NCBI RefSeq assembly: GCF_001886815.1
Contig: NZ_CP018099.1
Span: 620,001 to 684,000 of the forward strand
Direction: 5' to 3'
Length of the DNA: 64,000 nt
Source: Caldithrix abyssi DSM 13497
GTDB lineage: Bacteria > Calditrichota > Calditrichia > Calditrichales > Calditrichaceae
Position 1 is the first letter of the stretch, and every line of letters starts with the position of its first letter. This document shows, piece by piece, positions 43,014 to 52,004 of the stretch. The notes beneath the pieces were generated by a model. The model saw only the letters and a program-made list of their open reading frames with translations, searched no databases and was not told the origin of the DNA. Both the position numbers and the translations under genes were made by a program.

Positions 43014-45068
43014 ATGAAACTCTTTTATTTTTGCATCATGTTCTGTTTGGTAATCTTGCAATTGCTTTCGGCGCAAACGCAACGCATTGTCCTTCTGGAA
43101 GAAGCCACCAACGCCAGTTGCGCTCCATGCGCCACTTATAATCCCATTCTACAAAAATTTTACGCATCGCATTTTGGCGGCGTTGTTTCGGTGCGCTATC
43201 ACGCCTGGTGGCCCGGGAGCAATGACCCCATGTACGTTTCCGCCGCAACAGATTGCAGAACGCGCATTAATTACTACGGCATTAACGCAGTTCCTACGTA
43301 TGTGCTGGATGGCACGCCACACGGCGTCCCATCCGATTATGAGGCCATGGTAGCTCGCATGGAAGAACGATTGAAAATTCCCGCGCCCTTAAAAATAAAC
43401 ATTCGCACCAATATTTCAGAAGATTCGCTCACAGCGAAAATCAAACTAATCATTTTAGAGGATGTTTCTGCAACCGATCTCTATTTACGTGTGGCGGTTA
43501 CACAGCGCATGGTCAGTTATCCGTCGCCTCCCGGTTCCAACGGTGAAAAAGATTTTCCGGAAGTGTTAAGAAAGATGCTGCCCAATGCCACCGGTATTTC
43601 GCTTGCCCCTTTGAGTATGGGCGACACGTTAAATTTTGAAGTAGCCACACCATTAAAAAGCGAGTGGGAAGTAGGCGATCTGGCGGTGGTAGCCTGGGTG
43701 CAGTCCGATGTTAGTAAAGAGGTTGTTCAGGCTAATATCGACTTTCCAACATTTATCGTGGAATCAAAAATCAAAGACATCCAATTTACATCCGCCAATT
43801 CGCTAAAAAAACTGCCTTACTTCATTTTTAACCGTAACGATACTACGATTCATGTACAGTTACAATTTAAAGAGGTTCGTATGTCGGCCGGCTGGGACAG
43901 CTGGTTCGAAACGGCCAGCGGCGACGACTGGCATAATCCCATTGCCATTGCCGCCGGTGACACGCTTTATTTCGACGCGGTGATTCAGAGCGCTGAATTT
44001 GGCTCTTTCAGCGCCAGCATTTTTGCGGAAAACATCGATGATCCGGGCTTTTATGGCGAAGGATATGGATATGGATTTAAAAGGGAGCTTTCGGTCGTCG
44101 TTCCGGAAAACTCTGATTTACTTTTTGTAGATGACGATGGCGGGGCAGGCTACGAGATCAATTTTCTAAATGTCTTTGATAAAATGAACATCAGGTACGT
44201 GGCACTGAGCGAGCAAAACACATTGAATTTAAGCCAACAATTTGATCTGAATAATTACCGGCTGATTATCTGGAATATTTCCTGGGGCTTTCCGGCGTTT
44301 TCAGAGGAGGATATTGCTCTTTTGAGCCAGTATCTTGATGGCGGCGGCGGCCTGGCTATTTTTGGTCAGGACATAGGCTGGGATATCTTCGATCCCCAGG
44401 GAAACAGTCATTTTCAAAATGCGATGGATTTTATTCACAACTACTTCGACGCAAAATACGTGAGCGATAATTCAAATGGCATTCGGTTCAGCGGCGTGGC
44501 CGGCGATCCGATCGGCGACGGGTTGTCTTTTGATCTGGCCCGGCCGTATGGCTTTTCAAACTTCTTTCCTGAAGAGTTAGAAAGCTATTCCGGAAAATCC
44601 ACGCCGGTTTTCAAATACGACAACGGCAAGATCGGCGCGCTGCGTTACGATGGCGGAATCTTTAAAACGGTTTATTTTGGGGTGGGCCTGGAACAAATTG
44701 CCGATGAAGCGGCCAGAGATTCGGTTCTGGCCAGGATTTTAAAATGGACGGCCGGAATTACGGATATTCCAGACGATAAAGCGCATCATGTAGAAACTTT
44801 TAGTTTGCTGAGCAATTTCCCCAATCCTTTTAACAGTTCAACCAGGATTATGGTGCAGCTCAAACAGGCTTCGCATGTGGAAATGTACCTTTACAACCTT
44901 CGCGGTCGGCAAATTCGCTCATGGAAAGGGGATTTACCTGCTGGAAAAAATTATTTTGTCTGGAACGGAAGAGACCTGCGTGGAAATCCCGTGGCCAGCG
45001 GCGTTTATTTTCTGTCGCTAAAAACAGAATCGCAGCGTTTGCTGCGCAAAATGATTTTAGTGCGGTAG
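43014..45068 (+). CDS. Secreted Omp28/thioredoxin-like protein with type IX sorting domain
   Basis: 684 residues. Signal peptide ends near LLSAQ. The first domain (about 22-130) is thioredoxin-like with Cys36/Cys39 in SCAPC and INAVPTYVLDG, as in Omp28-related proteins. A beta-rich middle (about 130-370) follows, then a glutamine-amidotransferase-like fold (about 375-570; DDDGGAGYEINFLNVFDKMNI cut by YRLIIWN and GGGGLAIFGQD), and finally a C-terminal sorting domain (LLSNFPNPFNSSTRI ... ASGVYFLSLKT, LRKMILVR). It should be exported by a type IX-like system to the cell surface. AGGAG lies upstream. Confidence 0.8.
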   Translation: MKLFYFCIMFCLVILQLLSAQTQRIVLLEEATNASCAPCATYNPILQKFYASHFGGVVSVRYHAWWPGSNDPMYVSAATDCRTRINYYGINAVPTYVLDGTPHGVPSDYEAMVARMEERLKIPAPLKINIRTNISEDSLTAKIKLIILEDVSATDLYLRVAVTQRMVSYPSPPGSNGEKDFPEVLRKMLPNATGISLAPLSMGDTLNFEVATPLKSEWEVGDLAVVAWVQSDVSKEVVQANIDFPTFIVESKIKDIQFTSANSLKKLPYFIFNRNDTTIHVQLQFKEVRMSAGWDSWFETASGDDWHNPIAIAAGDTLYFDAVIQSAEFGSFSASIFAENIDDPGFYGEGYGYGFKRELSVVVPENSDLLFVDDDGGAGYEINFLNVFDKMNIRYVALSEQNTLNLSQQFDLNNYRLIIWNISWGFPAFSEEDIALLSQYLDGGGGLAIFGQDIGWDIFDPQGNSHFQNAMDFIHNYFDAKYVSDNSNGIRFSGVAGDPIGDGLSFDLARPYGFSNFFPEELESYSGKSTPVFKYDNGKIGALRYDGGIFKTVYFGVGLEQIADEAARDSVLARILKWTAGITDIPDDKAHHVETFSLLSNFPNPFNSSTRIMVQLKQASHVEMYLYNLRGRQIRSWKGDLPAGKNYFVWNGRDLRGNPVASGVYFLSLKTESQRLLRKMILVR

Positions 45069-45446
45069 CCGGCGCTAAACAAAATTTAAGCAGCCTTCCT
45101 TTGCAAGCCTTTATTTTCGCCGTGCGGAATGAGGAGCAAAGGAGGGCAAAATTCTGATGCGAATGCTTAATGGGCTTTTTCAATCTTAACTTTTTAGGCA
45201 GGCAACCTTCTCTTTGTCAACGATGATTGAAAATCCTTATTTGTTTGGGCTCAGGCGATAAGCCTCATGGCATTTAGCCGGCATGCGTATTTCATCGGTG
45301 TAAAGAATTTTCTACCGATGGATGGGAGAGAGCTGCCGCGCCGGTGTGGGAAGGTAGCCTGCAAAAATGTTTTTCCGTTCAATCTTTGTGCTTAATTTTT
45401 TGTCCAATTCTCCGATAACCCTTCACAAACACATTCAGAGGAAACG
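45069..45446. other. Intergenic region with GC-rich hairpins, no gene recognised
   Basis: 378 bp without a convincing frame. It holds AGGC-GATAA-GCCT near 45250, a hairpin CATCGGT/ACCGATG with a 15-base loop at about 45292-45321 and a GC-rich patch (GCTGCCGCGCCGG) at about 45330-45345, then an AT-rich promoter-like stretch before the GNAT-like gene. A structured leader or a decayed gene are both possible; no known riboswitch consensus was matched. Confidence 0.4.
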
Positions 45447-46595
45447 ATGGCCAAATTCTCCGGAACGATTCAAGTCAATGTAATTACAACTATTGAAGAT
45501 TTTTACCGATTGGAAGGGGATTGGAATCATTTACTGCGTCATATTCCCGGATATTTACCCACCATGACATTTCAATGGCACCGGGCCTGGTTAGAGGTTA
45601 ATCAAGACCAGATTTTAAAATTGCACATCTTTGTTTTTAAAGACCACAACGAGCGGCTAATAGGTATTTTGCCCTTTGTCCGCACGCAGGCCAGAATACT
45701 TACGAAAAAGCTTAACGTTTACACCTTTTCCGGAGCGCGCGACCAGATTCAAACCCTGATTGTTTGCAAGCAAGAGCATCAGATACCGATTTTATTAAAG
45801 TTACTTGCTCATTTTTACGAAACACATCGGGATTGGGATTTATTAACCTTGCGCAGACTTTCAGCCAGCCGGGCGGACGACATTTACCTGGAACGCATTC
45901 TAAAAAAATATCGCTGGCCATTTTCAGTAGAATCCCATTTGTGCGTGCCGTATATCAGGTTGCAGGGGGACTTTTCTACTTATTTTAAAGAACGCAGCCG
46001 CCACTTCCGGCATGAAATTAAGCGCAAAACAAACAGGCTGCGTAAGATGGGCGAACTATTTTACCTGGCGATTGAAGCGCCGCTTAGCAATGAAGATTTT
46101 CAGCAATTTTTAGAGTTAGAGGACGCCGGCTGGAAGGGAAGGAATAAATCCTCATTGAAACACCGGGCGCATTTACACGGGTTGTTTAAAAAACTTTCGT
46201 TGATTAACACTCCGCAACTAAAAATGATTCAGTTCAAGCTTTTGCTTGATAGCCAGTTGATTTCTGCTTCGTTGTGTTTACAGACGATGGACGGTTTACA
46301 CGTTATGAAAATTGCGTACGACGAACGCTTTAAAAAGCAGTCCCCCGGGTTGCTGCTGCGGTTATATGAAATTGAATACGCCTTTAAGCAGGGCTTAAAG
46401 CTTTATGATTTTTCCGGAAAAGAGCAGCGCTGGATGCGCGCCTTTACCAGCCGTCGCCACCATGTAATGGATTACATCATTTACCGTAAAACGTTTATTT
46501 CGTTAATTCGCTATCTGGGGTTTACGCGTTTTCGTCCTTTTATCAGGCATTCTCCTTTCAGCGCACACCTTTTAAAACACTTGATAAAAGATTAA
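45447..46595 (+). CDS. GNAT-fold protein, CelD/BcsL type
   Basis: 382 residues. The layout is that of the Acetyltransf_6 (CelD/BcsL, FemAB-related) group: N-terminal half with LPTMTFQWHRAWLEV and LIGILPFVR, C-terminal GNAT-like half with RHFRHEIKRKTNRLRKMGEL, FLELEDAGWKGRNKSS, SASLCLQTMDGLHVMKIAYDERFKKQSPGLLLRLYEI, YDFSGKEQRW. Members are found in exopolysaccharide and cell-envelope loci and are thought to transfer acyl or aminoacyl groups. AGAGGAAACG precedes the ATG. No polysaccharide genes are adjacent. A repeat fills the space after its stop. Confidence 0.8.
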   Translation: MAKFSGTIQVNVITTIEDFYRLEGDWNHLLRHIPGYLPTMTFQWHRAWLEVNQDQILKLHIFVFKDHNERLIGILPFVRTQARILTKKLNVYTFSGARDQIQTLIVCKQEHQIPILLKLLAHFYETHRDWDLLTLRRLSASRADDIYLERILKKYRWPFSVESHLCVPYIRLQGDFSTYFKERSRHFRHEIKRKTNRLRKMGELFYLAIEAPLSNEDFQQFLELEDAGWKGRNKSSLKHRAHLHGLFKKLSLINTPQLKMIQFKLLLDSQLISASLCLQTMDGLHVMKIAYDERFKKQSPGLLLRLYEIEYAFKQGLKLYDFSGKEQRWMRAFTSRRHHVMDYIIYRKTFISLIRYLGFTRFRPFIRHSPFSAHLLKHLIKD

Positions 46596-46750
46596 GGCCG
46601 CAATGCCGCAACCGACAATATTTCCGCAGGGATTTAGGCAACCAGATAGCGCTCAGAGAAGTCACAATGGGGGCAAATAATGTTTTAAATTAAATTACCC
46701 TTGCTCGCTCGATCCTCACTCCCAGACAAAAGATCAGGAATGAACGTACT

Positions 46751-46860
46751 TGTAAGGGCGAAGGATTTCCAACCCTACTTTATCCAGTGCGCTTTTTTTC
46801 ATGACTAAAGATTAATACTTACCATCGCTGAATTGTTCTTGGAAATCCTTCGCCCCTATA
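46751..46860. repeat. MITE-1 copy
   Basis: 110 bp from TGTAAGGGCGAAGGATTTCC to GGAAATCCTTCGCCCCTATA. One base shorter in the central T run than the other copies. Confidence 0.8.
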
Positions 46861-46919
46861 ATAAACAGTGGCAGGAATTCACCACATTTGCAGAAACAGG
46901 TTTGAAATGACAGGCCGGC

Positions 46920-46967
46920 GACTATTCAACCAATCAGCTAATCAACTAATTAACCATTCAACCACTT
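46920..46967 (+). repeat. 8-bp tandem repeat block, six units
   Basis: GACTATTC, AACCAATC, AGCTAATC, AACTAATT, AACCATTC, AACCACTT: six units in 8-bp register, one more than in the other copies, with more base changes. Confidence 0.8.
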
Positions 46968-47011
46968 CCACCCCGGCGGAATAGATCTTACGAGGGAAGT
47001 ATGGAATGATT

Positions 47012-47797
47012 CTACAGCGTGCCGGGGTACAGTCCGCCGTCCACCTGAATGGTCGCTCCGGTAATGTATCCCGCCTGCTCCGAAGCCAGAAAGACAATCA
47101 ATCCCGCCAGATCGCCTGGCTGGCCGATACGCCGCATGGGAATTTTATTTTCCCAGGCGGCGAAAATATCTTCGCGCGTTTCTCCGGCTTCCATGCGTTT
47201 TTTGACAATCCGCTCCAATCCATCGGTCAGGTGGTAGCCGGGAGCTACGTTGTTAACGGTAATGTTAAAGGGCCCCAGTTCTATGGAAAGGGTTTTAGCC
47301 AGGCCAACGACTGCCAGGCGCAGCGCGTTGGAATAGATCAGCCGTTCCACCGGCGCCTTAACTGAGATGGAAGTAATGTTGATAATTCGTCCCCAATTTT
47401 GTTTTTTTAACAAGGGCAACACGCTTTTTATAGAACGAACGACGGTCATAAAGGTAACCTCGTACCAATAACGCCACTCTTCTTCGTTGGTTTCTTCAAA
47501 CGATTTGACCGGCGGGCCGCCGGCGTTGGTTACCAGAATGTCGACCCCGCCGAGCCGTTCAATGCTCTGTTCCATGAACTGTTTTAAGGCGCCGGGGTTA
47601 GCTACGTCAACTGCACTGGCAAAAACATCTACTCCGCTTGCTTTAAACTGATCGGCCGTTTTATTGAGTTGTTCTTCGTTTCTGGCGCAAATGGCTAAGT
47701 GACAGCCCTCGGCGGCCAGGCTCTGTGCCGCGGCCTTGCCCAATCCCTTGCTGGCCGCCAGCACAATCGCTTTTTTATCTTTTAAGCCTGTGTCCAT
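47012..47797 (-). CDS. SDR-family oxidoreductase with altered active site
   Basis: 261 residues from the ATG at 47797, which has AAGAGGAATGGT before it. NAD(P) motif AASKGLGKAAA (14-24) and TNAGGPP (90-96), typical of the FabG-like subgroup. The catalytic Ser is in ITSISVKAP, but the usual YxxxK is replaced: Tyr155 is followed by SNALR, so the Lys position holds Leu159/Arg160. This matches a divergent beta-ketoacyl-reductase-like subgroup whose substrate is unknown. Its start is 20 bp from the stop of the upstream endonuclease-fold gene on the same strand. Confidence 0.85.
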   Translation of the reverse strand: MDTGLKDKKAIVLAASKGLGKAAAQSLAAEGCHLAICARNEEQLNKTADQFKASGVDVFASAVDVANPGALKQFMEQSIERLGGVDILVTNAGGPPVKSFEETNEEEWRYWYEVTFMTVVRSIKSVLPLLKKQNWGRIINITSISVKAPVERLIYSNALRLAVVGLAKTLSIELGPFNITVNNVAPGYHLTDGLERIVKKRMEAGETREDIFAAWENKIPMRRIGQPGDLAGLIVFLASEQAGYITGATIQVDGGLYPGTL

Positions 47798-47816
47798 ACC
47801 ATTCCTCTTTGTCATG

Positions 47817-48764
47817 TTAATCGTTGTCAATATCCGCTTTAAAGGAAACAAAAACCGGACAGTGGTCCGAAATTTTTTCGTAGAACTCAGGCAAATGGGG
47901 ACCTTCGTAAGATTTACGTCCCTCGGCGCACACGCCGCCCACTTTTACGCTGTTGGGAATCATTTCGAATTTGGCGTCATCGGAGATGAAAATCTGGTCG
48001 ATCAATGAACCCTGAATGTATTGCTTGGTGTAATCGGGCTGCCAGTAGTTGGTGACCAGAGAATCTTCCAGCAATTCATGAGTGGCCCAGTAAAAATTCC
48101 ATTTATCGATGCGCGGAAGGAATTCCTTATAACCCAGTCGGGACACATTATTAAAATCGCCCATCAGGATAATGTCTTTATCGCCGGAATTTTCTTTCAG
48201 ATCGGTAATAATTTTTTCCAGGGCCTGCCATTGTTTTTTGCGAATTTTCCAGCCGCTGGGTGCAGCTTTTAAATGGACGATAATGGCGTGGAAATCGAAT
48301 CCCGCCGGTTTGTATTTAAAATAACCGCGCAGGGCGGGCCTTAACCAGGAATCCGGGTTGAGGGCCACGTCCATGTAAACTTGCGGCGCTTCTTTAAGCT
48401 CCAGTACGGAGGAGTCGTACAAAAACCCCACCTTTTGTGAGCTTTTAGAAGGCGCGTACACAAATTCATACTGCGGCCCCAAATACTCTTTGGCTTTGCG
48501 CGCAAAGAGATCGGTGTCCACAATTTCCACCACCCCCAGCAATTCAATATCCAGTTCTTTTAATAATTGAAAAAGTGCCGGAACATCGGTTGGATTTCCC
48601 CGCGGCGGATTGCGCAAGTTGATGCCGTATTTTTGCATCATTTGTCCGTCTTCTTTGCACGGAAACCATTCGATATTAAAACTGCCCACCTCAATGACGG
48701 GCTCATTTTGAGCAATAAGAAAAACAGGCAACAGGAGTAAGATCAGGAAACGAATTAAGCGCAT
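47817..48764 (-). CDS. Exported endonuclease/exonuclease/phosphatase-fold protein
   Basis: A 315-residue protein with a signal peptide (LLLLPVFLIAQ, cleavage near residue 19). The EEP fold is marked by VGSFNIEWF (metal Asn/Glu), LGVVEIVD, IIVHLKA, ILMGDFNN (catalytic Asp and Asn) and KISDHCPVFVSF (Asp-His end). Secreted members act as DNases or phosphodiesterases; substrate is not evident. The Cys in DHCP and in EWFPCKED are notable but not diagnostic. It lies 16 bp after the next upstream gene. Confidence 0.85.
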   Translation of the reverse strand: MRLIRFLILLLLPVFLIAQNEPVIEVGSFNIEWFPCKEDGQMMQKYGINLRNPPRGNPTDVPALFQLLKELDIELLGVVEIVDTDLFARKAKEYLGPQYEFVYAPSKSSQKVGFLYDSSVLELKEAPQVYMDVALNPDSWLRPALRGYFKYKPAGFDFHAIIVHLKAAPSGWKIRKKQWQALEKIITDLKENSGDKDIILMGDFNNVSRLGYKEFLPRIDKWNFYWATHELLEDSLVTNYWQPDYTKQYIQGSLIDQIFISDDAKFEMIPNSVKVGGVCAEGRKSYEGPHLPEFYEKISDHCPVFVSFKADIDND

Positions 48765-48780
48765 GGTAATTACCTCTTAG

Positions 48781-49305
48781 TTAATGAATATTAGATGCTT
48801 TTGTTAACTCTTTAAAATATTTTAAGGCGATTTCGATACGGCGTTCGGGCGATTCTGCCGATTTTGCCCGAATGCTTAAGTTGTAAATCCGGTCAAAGGG
48901 GCCTGATTCCAGGGAAATCTTTAAGGGCGCCTTTAGCATGGCGCACATGTAAGTGGAAAATTTGTCCTGCGGTTCGCTTAGATCAATGATCACATCCAAT
49001 TGTTCACTCTGGAAAAGTTCAAGGTACTGCTTTTTAGGCAGGCCAATCCAGGTGCTGTCTTCTTTGCGAAAATTCTTCTTTTCGAAGGTAGAAATTTTAA
49101 CGTCGCCGCCAAAAATTTCGTACAACGGTTTGATGAAAGAATCCTGGATGGCTTCCAGGTCCCAGTATTCCGGCAAGATAATCAGTAAATGTTTGAGGTT
49201 GGTAAAAGAGCGCTGAAAATCAATGGCATTGCCCGGTTCTTTCCACCGTTTTAACCGCCAATTGAGATACTTGTTAAACAGAATTTTCTTAAACCAGTTA
49301 ATCAA
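48781..49305 (-). CDS. Uncharacterised small cytoplasmic protein (DUF6913-like)
   Basis: About 174 residues when started at the TTG at 49305, which has AAAGGAAAAG upstream and overlaps the end of the mgsA gene; a TTG at 49341 is less likely. No signal peptide. Phrases such as LLIILPEYWDLEAI, WIGLPKKQYLELFQSEQLDVIIDLSEPQ and LKAPLKISLESGPFDRIYNLSI resemble the Bacteroidota DUF6913 family, with a Rossmann-like alternation. No catalytic residues are evident. The overlap suggests co-translation with MgsA. Confidence 0.65.
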   Translation of the reverse strand: MINWFKKILFNKYLNWRLKRWKEPGNAIDFQRSFTNLKHLLIILPEYWDLEAIQDSFIKPLYEIFGGDVKISTFEKKNFRKEDSTWIGLPKKQYLELFQSEQLDVIIDLSEPQDKFSTYMCAMLKAPLKISLESGPFDRIYNLSIRAKSAESPERRIEIALKYFKELTKASNIH

Positions 49306-50635
49306 TGTCTTTTCCTTTGCGTTTTTCCCAGAGCTGTTCAAGGTATTGTTTTAATCTGGCTTCGCGCCCGGTTGAAGCCGGTTCGTAAAAAAGTTCATCT
49401 TCCAGACCCTGAGGCAGGTAATTTTGCCGGACGAAATGTCCGGGGAAATCGTGCGGATATTTGTAACCCACACCGTACTTCAGATCTTTCATTAATCCTG
49501 TAGGGGCGTTGCGCAAATGCAGTGGAACGGATTTGGGGCCTTTTTTACGCACCACTTCCTGTGCGCGGTTGATGGCCAGGTAGGCGGCGTTACTTTTGGG
49601 CACCGAGGCCAGGTAGGTCGTAACCTGGGCCAGAATAATCCGCGCCTCGGGCATGCCAATCTTTTTGACCGCTTCAAAAGCCGTATTGGCCAGCATCAGT
49701 GCATATGGTTCTGCATTGCCAATATCTTCTGATGCCAGAACAATCAATCTGCGAGCAATAAAAACAGGGTCTTCGCCCGCTTCCAGCATGACGGCCAGGT
49801 AGTAAACAGCGGCGTCCGGATCGCTGCCGCGCACGCTTTTAATAAAGGCCGATATGGTGTCGTAGTGGTAGTCGCCGTGTTTGTCGTAGTACAGTGGACT
49901 CTGATCCACGGCCTGTTTTACCAGCTCTTCTGTAATGATCACCTTTTTACCGTCTTTTTCGGCCAGGTGAAAGGTCATCTCCAGTAAATTTAACGTTCGG
50001 CGAGCGTCTCCGGCGCCAAAAGCCAGCAAGGCGTCAAAACCTTGTAAGTCGATGTCGTACTGCTGCAACAACACATCTTTTTCCATGGCGCGTTGGACAA
50101 TGGTTTTTAAATCACTGGCCGATAGCTCGTTGAGTTGGATAACCTGGCAGCGAGAGAGCAGCGGGGCAATCACTTCAAAAGAGGGATTTTCGGTGGTGGC
50201 GCCCATTAAAATTAGCGTGCCGTCTTCCACCGCGTGCAGCAGAGCATCCTGCTGAGCTTTGTTAAAACGATGAATCTCGTCTATAAACAAAACGGTGGCC
50301 TGATTATAATATCGACGTTGAGAACGGGCCTCTTCGATGATTTGCTTGACCTCCTTAACGCCGGAGGTAACGGCAGAGATGGACACAAAACGGTATTTCA
50401 GCTCCCGGGCCAGCAGTCGAGCCAGGGTGGTTTTCCCAACGCCTGGCGGCCCCCAGAAGATCATCGAAGGCAAATAACCCGAAGCAATCTGTTTACGCAA
50501 GGTCGATTGCGGCCCGATTATTTTTTCGTGTCCCACCACCTCGTCCAGCGATTGCGGCCGAACGCGTTCGGCCAGGGGACGTTGCAACGGGTCATTTGTT
50601 TTGCTATCAAACAGATTGCCGGTTTGTTTTTTCAT
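49298..50635 (-). CDS. rarA: Replication-associated recombination protein (MgsA/RarA AAA ATPase)
   Basis: A 445-residue clamp-loader-like ATPase. [23 protein letters not shown] (19-41), Walker [10 protein letters not shown] (62-70), Walker [21 protein letters not shown], sensor 1 [11 protein letters not shown] and sensor 2 [11 protein letters not shown] are all present. The C-terminal MgsA tetramerisation domain contains [16 protein letters not shown] and [18 protein letters not shown]. It acts at stalled replication forks. No clear ribosome site is present; 7 bp separate it from the upstream DUF4139 gene, so it is probably translated by read-on ribosomes. Confidence 0.95.
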   Translation of the reverse strand: MKKQTGNLFDSKTNDPLQRPLAERVRPQSLDEVVGHEKIIGPQSTLRKQIASGYLPSMIFWGPPGVGKTTLARLLARELKYRFVSISAVTSGVKEVKQIIEEARSQRRYYNQATVLFIDEIHRFNKAQQDALLHAVEDGTLILMGATTENPSFEVIAPLLSRCQVIQLNELSASDLKTIVQRAMEKDVLLQQYDIDLQGFDALLAFGAGDARRTLNLLEMTFHLAEKDGKKVIITEELVKQAVDQSPLYYDKHGDYHYDTISAFIKSVRGSDPDAAVYYLAVMLEAGEDPVFIARRLIVLASEDIGNAEPYALMLANTAFEAVKKIGMPEARIILAQVTTYLASVPKSNAAYLAINRAQEVVRKKGPKSVPLHLRNAPTGLMKDLKYGVGYKYPHDFPGHFVRQNYLPQGLEDELFYEPASTGREARLKQYLEQLWEKRKGKDID

Positions 50636-50642
50636 GTACTTT

Positions 50643-52004
50643 TTATTTCAGTAAATATTTAATTTCGAGTCGATTTTTACCGCCCGCTTTGACGGGAATC
50701 TTAAACTTTAAATAGTTTGCTTTTGTTTCGAGCGCTTCAAAGTTTGAGGACAGCAGTTCAACCTCGCGATAGGATGGCACATATTCGATGATTTCCACCA
50801 GCACATCCTGCTTTTTGTGATTGCGCAAAACGTACTCGATCGTTCTCTTTTCTTTTTCCTTTGAGGGACGTTCTGTCTTTAGCACGTTTCTTTTGCTGAC
50901 AAGGTCAAACGCCCGCCCCACCGTCAATAAAATTTCTTCATTGCGCGGCGTGTGTTCAATGGCGTCCTCTCCGATAAACTCCAGGTCCTGACCATCTTCT
51001 TTGTACAGGCGTACCTTTCCGGCGGGGAAGGGAATGCCCAGGTTGTTTTGCTTACTGTTTTTGAATTTAATTTTCACTTCCACCTTTTGCGGCGCGTAGG
51101 AGGTTACGACAAAACTTTTTTTGACCTTAACAGCGGTTTCTGGAAAAAGCTGAATTTGCTTGATCTGGTTGTTGAGCAGGGTGGTTCTGCCCTGCAGGGT
51201 GTAAAGGTGGTACTCAAAAAATTCTTTTTCTTCGAACTGCGATTCGCGCGTCACGGCAGTAGCCATTAACCGTTTTACCATGTTTTTCCGCTGGAACACA
51301 TCGCGTACAATGTTTAATTCTCCGGCCATCAATTTGAGTCGCGCATTTTTGTAAGTCCTGCCGCTGTGGTTTTCGATGGTTACCCAGCAGGCCAGCTGCA
51401 GCTGTTGATCGTCGTCCTCTAACCTGCCCACGTAATCGGCGCGCCATTTTAAACCGCGCGTTAAATAGGTTAAAACCAGCGGGTGTTTGCCGTCTTTTCT
51501 GACTTTTACCTTCCAGACCAGGGTGGGTTTGGTGATGAACTGATCTTTTTGCCGGGCATAGTCTTTGAGCAGCACTTTTTGTTTGTCGTTGCGCGGCAAA
51601 ATTTGTAATTGCCCCTGTTCGTCAAGCAGCATCAGGTATTCGGCGTTGTTAGCGAGAAGTTTGCCGGAAATTTGCCCTAACGCCGGGTCTTCCACCCAGA
51701 TCTGACGGTCGATGGATTTATCCAGCACCTTGCTGACGTTGATCAGATCGTATTCATAATTTTGTTCGAGCACCAGAAACGCGTTGCCAGGACTTTCGAC
51801 CAGCACCGAAGTGGCGTCAATTTGCTGCGGGATATCGGTTAACCAATATTCGCTTACGCCTTTTTTAAGATCGATTTCGCGTCGTTCGTGCACCAGCCCC
51901 AGATTTTGGCCGGTAACGGTAATGGACAGGTCGCTTTGCGCGGCCAGCCAGCCGAACAGCGCTAAGAGCGCCAGGCTAACTTTTAGAGCCAAATAGTTTT
52001 TCAT
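50643..52004 (-). CDS. Exported DUF4139-domain protein
   Basis: 453 residues with a signal peptide (LALKVSLALLALFGWLAAQ). The DUF4139 region (about 180-453) is marked by WKVKVRKDGKHPLVLTYLTRGLKWRADYVGRL and IENHSGRTYKNARLKLMAGELN. These proteins are beta-rich, often periplasmic, and of unknown role. The N-terminal part carries VHERREIDLKKGVSEYWLTDIPQQIDATSV, the usual start of the family. AGGAGA precedes the ATG. Its start lies inside the end of valS, a 29-bp overlap. Confidence 0.82.
   Translation of the reverse strand: MKNYLALKVSLALLALFGWLAAQSDLSITVTGQNLGLVHERREIDLKKGVSEYWLTDIPQQIDATSVLVESPGNAFLVLEQNYEYDLINVSKVLDKSIDRQIWVEDPALGQISGKLLANNAEYLMLLDEQGQLQILPRNDKQKVLLKDYARQKDQFITKPTLVWKVKVRKDGKHPLVLTYLTRGLKWRADYVGRLEDDDQQLQLACWVTIENHSGRTYKNARLKLMAGELNIVRDVFQRKNMVKRLMATAVTRESQFEEKEFFEYHLYTLQGRTTLLNNQIKQIQLFPETAVKVKKSFVVTSYAPQKVEVKIKFKNSKQNNLGIPFPAGKVRLYKEDGQDLEFIGEDAIEHTPRNEEILLTVGRAFDLVSKRNVLKTERPSKEKEKRTIEYVLRNHKKQDVLVEIIEYVPSYREVELLSSNFEALETKANYLKFKIPVKAGGKNRLEIKYLLK

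Larger units (their letters stand above)
46596..47010 (+). repeat. Composite interspersed repeat filling a convergent gap
   Basis: Starts directly after the GNAT-like stop (GGCCGCAATGCCGCAACC) and ends two bases before the convergent SDR stop (GAGGGAAGTATGGAATGATT). It contains AACCAGATAGCGCTCAGAG, ACTCCCAGACAAAAGATCAG, MITE-1 (46751-46860), the 8-bp block (46920-46967) and a GC patch CCACCCCGGCGG. Both flanking genes are intact. Confidence 0.8.

Noticed and set aside
45200-45446. Known riboswitch upstream of the GNAT-like gene
   Set aside because: No box matching cobalamin, SAM, fluoride, TPP or c-di-GMP consensus could be placed; only short hairpins remain.
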